This document shows positions 7,370 through 11,440 of a stretch of DNA of 11,440 nt, in pieces. The first letter of the stretch is position 1. Each line of letters starts with the position of its first letter. The stretch comes from Dictyocoela muelleri (taxonomy: Eukaryota > Microsporidia). The notes below the pieces were generated by a model. The model worked only from the letters and a program-made list of their open reading frames with translations, had not been told where the DNA came from and searched no databases. Both the position numbers and the translations under genes were made by a program. Location: positions 1 through 11,440 of the forward strand of contig SDVU01000675.1 of NCBI GenBank assembly GCA_016256075.1, read 5' to 3'.

Positions 7370-7449
7370 GTTGTAGGAGAATTTTAAGCTAAATTTTAAA
7401 TAATCAAAACTATAAATATAGTAGACATTACAATTTTCGTGAATTGCCG
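7370..7449 (+). repeat. Direct repeat, right copy, flanking a TIR element
   Basis: Second copy of 6788-6855, longer by a small internal duplication (AATTTTAA then GCTAAATTTTAA). After its end at 7449 the two flanks diverge. Confidence 0.85.
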
Positions 7450-7659
7450 ACATATCATCATCCCAAGAATGAATAAAGCGAATATTAGATTTAACTTCAG
7501 GTGATGCCTGAATTTTAATAGTATGACTCTCACCGATAAAGTAATTAATGTAAACACTCGGACCCACATCATTTTATGATCATATTATATTATTTTTCTG
7601 ATATTCACCGAAGTCTTTCAATAGTTCAAAAAAGAATTTTAAAACAATTGATTTTTTGT
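7450..7659. other. Unassigned spacer with a coding-like fragment
   Basis: On the minus strand about 40 codons (7450-7568) read without a stop and mostly end in T or A, and the patch is slightly GC-richer than its surroundings. There is no ATG upstream in frame, no recognised motif, and the frame runs out into the direct repeat. It could be a scrap of a former gene or chance. Confidence 0.2.
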
Positions 7660-8099
7660 TAGAGAATATCTCGGGGTTAACAACCTTGAATGTGAAATTT
7701 ATGCATCTTGGTTCGGTCTTGCAAGCTCTACTTTAATAAATAGTCATGAGATAACATTAATAGGGCAATAATTATATAAGTAATATAGAGCTTTGCAAGA
7801 GTGGTATAGCTGATTAATAATTATCTAAAATGATAATTAAGCTGAATTAATATCCTAGGAATATAATGAATAGCGTGGCGCTATCGATAAAACAAAAATG
7901 GATTTAAAATTTATAAAAAGCCTAAAATTGATTATATTGATCCAGCTGAGTCGTCCATAAAACAAAAATCGCGTATAAAGCTATACAGTCGAGCAAATAG
8001 TCGTGAGTTATAACTTTAACGTTAAGAAAACAAGTATGGAGATCAAATTAGATGTAACTATCCTGATTGACAATTATGGATATAGTTATTGTTACTATA
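7660..8099 (+). mobile_element. tRNA-derived SINE-like repeat, copy D (old, diverged)
   Basis: The head AGAATATCTCGGGGTTAACA and the B-box region GGTTCGGTCTT (7710-7720) align with the other copies, as does GAGTGGTATAGCTGATTAA in the body. Later blocks match with many changes. The 3' end TTATGGATATAGTTATTGTT (near 8074-8093) corresponds to the shared TATGGATGTTGTCA end, so the copy is near full length. Both promoter boxes are degraded. It is the most diverged and probably the oldest of the five copies. Confidence 0.7.
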
Positions 8100-8144
8100 A
8101 AACGATTCTCTTCAAGATCGTGATCCAGTTTTTAATAATTTACA

Positions 8145-9077
8145 ACTCTTTTCATTTTTTTGACCTCTTTTTTTATTATTATTTATTTTTTTCTTTTTAT
8201 TGACCCCTCTTTTCATTATTATTAACCTCTACTTTTCATTATTATTGACTTTTTTTCATTATTATTGACCTATTATTAATATCAAAATCGTTTTCATTAT
8301 TATAGTCACCTTGTTGATTGATATAGTACCCTCTTTACATTATTACAGTCCCTTTGTTGCATTATTATAGTCCAATTACAGGGGTTTCGGAGTTATGTTC
8401 CATTTTTCAAAGCTATAGGCTCATTTATTTCAGAATCATAGACTTATTTTTATAAAGCTGTACACAAATTTGGACAGAAATAAAATTATTTGCTAAAATT
8501 CGCCTCGATTAATTAATTTTTCAATCCTTATTCTTTAAGGCTTTTAAACCCTATATTTTTAACGCTTACTTTTTACCAATTATTTTTTTACATTATTTTT
8601 ACCCCCCCCCCTTTCCCATTATTTTTTCACCTCTTATATCAAACCGTATTTTTCAAACCTTGTTTTTTATTTTAATTTTTTTTCCATTATTTTTCAACCT
8701 TATTTTTTCAATTATTTTTCAAACCTTATTTTTTTTCATTATTTTTCAACGCTTATTTTTTTAATTATTTTTTAACTCTATTTTTTCACCCTTATTTTTT
8801 TCCATTATTTTTCAACGCTTATTTTTTTAATTATTTTTTGACTCTATTTTTTCACCTTTATTTTTTTTCCATTATTTTTGAACCCATATTTTTTTTAATT
8901 ATTTTTTTAACTCTTATTTTTTAAACCCATACTTTTTTCCATTATTTTTAAACCAATATTTTTTCAATTATTTTTTAACACTTATTTTTTCAATCCTTAT
9001 TTTTTTCAATAATTTTTACTCCTTATTTTCAACCCTTTTTCATTTGTTTAATTTTTTTAACCCTTATTTATAAACAA
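8145..9077 (-). repeat. Left arm of giant imperfect inverted repeat (22-bp-type satellite)
   Basis: From outside in: 22-bp units with core CATTATTATTGACC (8155-8280), an ATTATAGTCC subfamily (8300-8375), a TATAGGCTC/ATCATAGAC subfamily (8400-8460), then T-rich CCCTTATTTTTT/CCATTATTTTTC units (8520-9070). The inner part shows a higher-order repeat of 66-70 bp starting near 8748, 8814, 8881 and 8951. The same sub-blocks appear inverted, in mirror order, at 9618-10478. Unique anchors prove co-linearity: CCTTATTCTTTAAGG at 8526-8540 faces its exact complement at 10058-10072, and CAGAATCATAGAC at 8431-8443 faces 10151-10163. A run of 10 C lies near 8602. No coding capacity. Confidence 0.85.
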
Positions 9078-9617
9078 GGGCCAGATATCTCACCGGAATA
9101 CACTCTTTAATGTAAAAAAAAGCATCGAGGTACGGATCCCCTTGAGGTCACTCTTTATTAAATTTTGATGAGTGAATGACATTAAGCGGTCAAAAAGTAT
9201 ATAAATATTATTAATATACAACTGTTCCAGTGTGGTATAGCTGATTAAGACTCTATCTAATTGACAATAACCATCTCTAAACCCGGTGAGTTGTCGCCAA
9301 CATTGGTCCAAGACCTTTGGTTCTTAGATCTAATTGACAATTAAGAAGTAATGAAAACTACTGTGTGTAAGGATAAGTGTGGCGACGCATCTCGACTTAA
9401 AAAATTAGTGTAAAAAAATCATTAAAACCCAATAATTAGCTGTATCCTACCGAGTCATTGATAAAACGAAAATCGAGCATACAGCAGGGCTTCTGGTTGC
9501 TTGGGAGTGACGTATTCTCGTGAGACCACAGCAAAATTTCTATAGACCGCAAAAAGAGACCACTTTCCGAGTTGGAAGCAATGGATGTTATCAGTATGTA
9601 ATATATAAATATATAAA
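9078..9617 (+). mobile_element. tRNA-derived SINE-like repeat, copy E (in the palindrome spacer)
   Basis: The head GGGCCAGATATCTCACCGG starts at 9078, with a damaged A box (9086-9096) and B box (GGTACGGATCC, 9129-9139). Shared blocks follow: CCAGTGTGGTATAGCTGATT, GTGGCGACGCATCTCG and CAGGGCTTCTGG. It ends in CAATGGATGTTATCA and a TAATATATAAATATATAAAT tail. It is longer than its sisters because of an inner insert at 9269-9327. It fills the spacer between the two arms of the giant inverted repeat almost exactly, so either it inserted at the centre or it is part of a composite unit. Another frame on the minus strand (9090-9311) is only a shadow of this repeat. Confidence 0.8.
9255..9341 (-). repeat. 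59-bp inverted SINE-tail fragment between 14-bp direct repeats, inside copy E
   Basis: ATCTAATTGACAAT occurs at 9255-9268 and again at 9328-9341. The 59 bp between (9269-9327) resemble the 3' region of the same SINE family in opposite orientation: CCCGGTGAGTTG and GACCTTTGGTTC match 2016-2062 of copy B. Sister copies have the direct-repeat segment only once. This looks like a target-primed insertion of a truncated tail piece, with the 14-bp repeats as its duplication; a template switch during copying is the alternative. Confidence 0.6.
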
Positions 9618-10478
9618 TGGGTTAAAAATAAGGTTTATAAAAAAAGGGTAAAAAAATAATGGTTAACAAATAAAGGTTAAGAATATGGGTTAAAAAATAA
9701 AGAATAAAAAATAATGGTAAAAATAAGGACTAAAAAATAAGGGGTAAAAAATAGTTAAAAAATTAAGGTTTAAAAAAAATAAGGAATAAAAAAAAGTAAA
9801 AAAAATAATGAAAAAATAAGCCTAAAAAATAAGTTAAAAAATTAGAGTGGAAAAATAGGTCAAAAAATAAGGCATAAAAAATAATGGAAAAAAATTAGAG
9901 ATTGAAAGAATAAGGGTTAAAAAATAATGAAAAAATAAGATCAAAAAATAAGGGTTGAAAAAATTATGAAAAAATAAGGGTAAAGAAAAATAATAAGAAA
10001 AATATAAGGGTTAAAAAAATCATTAAAAATAATCGTTAAAAAATAAGGGTTAAGAATCCTTAAAGAATAAGGGTTTATTAATAAAGGAGGCGAAAGTTAG
10101 CAGATAAACAAAAACTCTGGCAAAAAAGGAAATACATCTCAAAAAAATCGGTCTATGATTCTGAATAAATGGGTCTATAGATTTAAAAAGTAAGTCTTAA
10201 CTCCGAAAACCATTATAATTGGACTATAATAATGCCCCGACGGGACTATAATAATAAAACGAGGGTATTATATAATACAACAAGGTGACTATAATGATGA
10301 AAAAAATTCTACTATTAATAAGAGGTCAATAATATTGCAAAAGAGGTCAATAATAAATAATAAGGGAGTCAAAATAATGAAAAAAGGGGTAAATAATAAT
10401 GAAAGAAGAAGTCAATAATAATGAAAGAAGAGGTCAATAATAATGATGAATAGGTCAATAATAATGAAAAAGGGCGTA
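9618..10478 (+). repeat. Right arm of giant imperfect inverted repeat (22-bp-type satellite)
   Basis: Mirror of 8145-9077. From inside out: GGGTTAAAAAATAA units (9618-10072), the non-tandem segment with GGAGGCGAAAGTTAGC (10086-10101) that faces TGCTAAAATTCGCCTC (8491-8506), GGTCTATGATTCTG units (10150-10195), GGACTATAATAATG units (10215-10300) and GGTCAATAATAATGAAA units (10300-10478). Distances between anchors are nearly the same as in the left arm (53 and 92 bp against about 55 and 96). The two arms are thus one duplicated-inverted block, not independent arrays. No coding capacity. Confidence 0.85.
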
Positions 10479-10523
10479 TTAGGCTTCAAACAAATTGTTT
10501 TTTATGATGAAATTTTATTACAG

Positions 10524-10715
10524 GGTATTTCAAATAGTGTGAGCTCTCGTTAAAAATAGTGAAAACCCTCATTTAAAATAGTGATAACCCTAATTTCAAA
10601 TAGTTAGAGGTCTTATTTCAAATATTTTGAGCCCTAGTTTCAAATATCGAGAGCCCTTATTTCTAATATTGAGAGCCCTTATTTAAAATAGTGAGATTTA
10701 TCATTTTTAAATAGT
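10524..10715 (-). repeat. Tandem array, 22-bp units, CCCTTATTTCAAATAG subfamily
   Basis: About eight or nine units with core CCCTTATTTCAAATAGTG. Several consecutive units between about 10580 and 10690 are exactly 22 bp. On the minus strand the unit reads GGGCTCTCAATATTAGAAA, which aligns with the GGTCAATAATAATGAAA units next door. It is therefore the same satellite lineage, in the opposite orientation to the adjoining right arm. Confidence 0.8.
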
Positions 10716-11440
10716 CAATGCTTTAATCTCAAATTTAAGGATACAAGAAAATTTGTAAACTAATCAAAACTTATTTTTTAAAATAAAAATAAATACATTA
10801 AGGGGTTCAAAGATATTTTTAAATAAAAAAAATTCCAGACAATGCAATGTATATTCAAAATCTCATATTTCGATATATACTTTATAAAAAGATATTTCTA
10901 CTATAAATATAGCCACTCCTATGCATAAATTAATCTTCGAAGGTCTTTTTCGGCAAATTTGAATTGTTATATATGATTTTAAAGATGAAAAAAAACTTCT
11001 TCAAAGAGATTTAATTGCGGAGAATACGCAAGTAAATATTTTAAATTATATTCTTTTACAGAAAAGATTTGTTTTACATTATTTCTATGGTGTAATTTTA
11101 AATTATCCATCACTATTATACTTTTATTAAATGATTGGTCTTTTATCAGTCAAATTAACATTTACAGAATCAGTTATAATATTTTAATGATAGAACCTTG
11201 AGAAATATAATGAACGAGCATGCCGTACTAGACATCATGCAGGCATAGAAATGTTTTTTCTTCTATCTTCTCTTAAATGTTTATTTGCTTTATTATTAAC
11301 AGCGGAATACCCATATTTAGAGATTGTATGTCGATTAAGTACACATTCATCAAGATAAATAAATTTTGGTACTACCTCGGTTTTACCGTACAAAAATTTT
11401 CTTAATTAGGAAAATAAAAAATACGTATATATATGTATTC
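10716..11440. other. AT-rich end of window, no gene seen
   Basis: No protein-like frame, tRNA-like head, tandem repeat or matching inverted terminus. A possible right-hand boundary for the palindromic region was looked for here and not found. Confidence 0.5.

Noticed and set aside
8003-8203. 66-codon plus-strand frame
   Set aside because: It spans the tail of SINE copy D and the start of the T-rich satellite arm; the Phe/Tyr-rich end is just poly-T translation.
9090-9311. 73-codon minus-strand frame
   Set aside because: It is the antisense of SINE copy E and its inner insert.
9618-10072. Telomere-like repeats (GGGTTA phrases)
   Set aside because: The GGGTTAAAAAATAA units are irregular, belong to the 22-bp satellite lineage, and appear inverted on both sides of a SINE rather than at a chromosome end.
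8145-10715. CRISPR array
   Set aside because: The repeats are direct tandem units with no unique spacers, and the context is eukaryotic.

Overview
The window is very AT-rich and gene-poor. I can support one protein-coding gene (4718-5986, +, about 11% of the sequence). The rest is layered repetitive DNA. The best fit is a microsporidian with an expanded, repeat-rich genome (inference). Three things point there: the gene is intronless and shortened against its family, it carries Asn/Asp/Lys low-complexity loops, and its start codon sits one base after a CCC motif and downstream of clustered AAATTT boxes. That promoter layout is known from microsporidia. The species cannot be fixed from the sequence; large-genome genera such as Edhazardia or Hamiltosporidium are the type I have in mind.

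Layout. 1-683: no gene, but a cluster of three hairpins (171-378). 684-1143: copy A of a tRNA-headed SINE-like repeat (minus). 1583-3205: a region bounded by pogo/Tigger-like inverted termini with TA at both edges; it contains SINE copy B (1981-2434, minus) and two arrays of ~22-bp repeats. 3289-3344: a GC-rich hairpin. 3746-4212: SINE copy C (plus), with the best A and B boxes. 4597-5986: promoter region and the gene, most likely a reduced Mak21/Noc1/CEBPZ-type 60S ribosome-assembly factor. 5987-6787: nothing beyond small palindromes. 6861-7361: a ~500-bp element with double-motif inverted ends, lying between 68-80 bp direct repeats. 7660-8099: old SINE copy D (plus). 8145-10478: a giant imperfect inverted repeat, each arm ~0.85-0.93 kb and made of 22-bp-type repeats, with SINE copy E (plus) in the middle. 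10524-10715: another 22-bp array in the opposite orientation. 10716-11440: nothing recognised.

The most interesting material is the repeat system. It comprises a tRNA-derived SINE family of five copies sharing a 3' end, and one 22-bp satellite lineage that has split into several subfamilies. The satellite occurs both beside SINE B inside the TIR-bounded region and as the arms of the palindrome around SINE E. No reverse transcriptase or transposase gene is visible, so any mobility would depend on enzymes encoded elsewhere.
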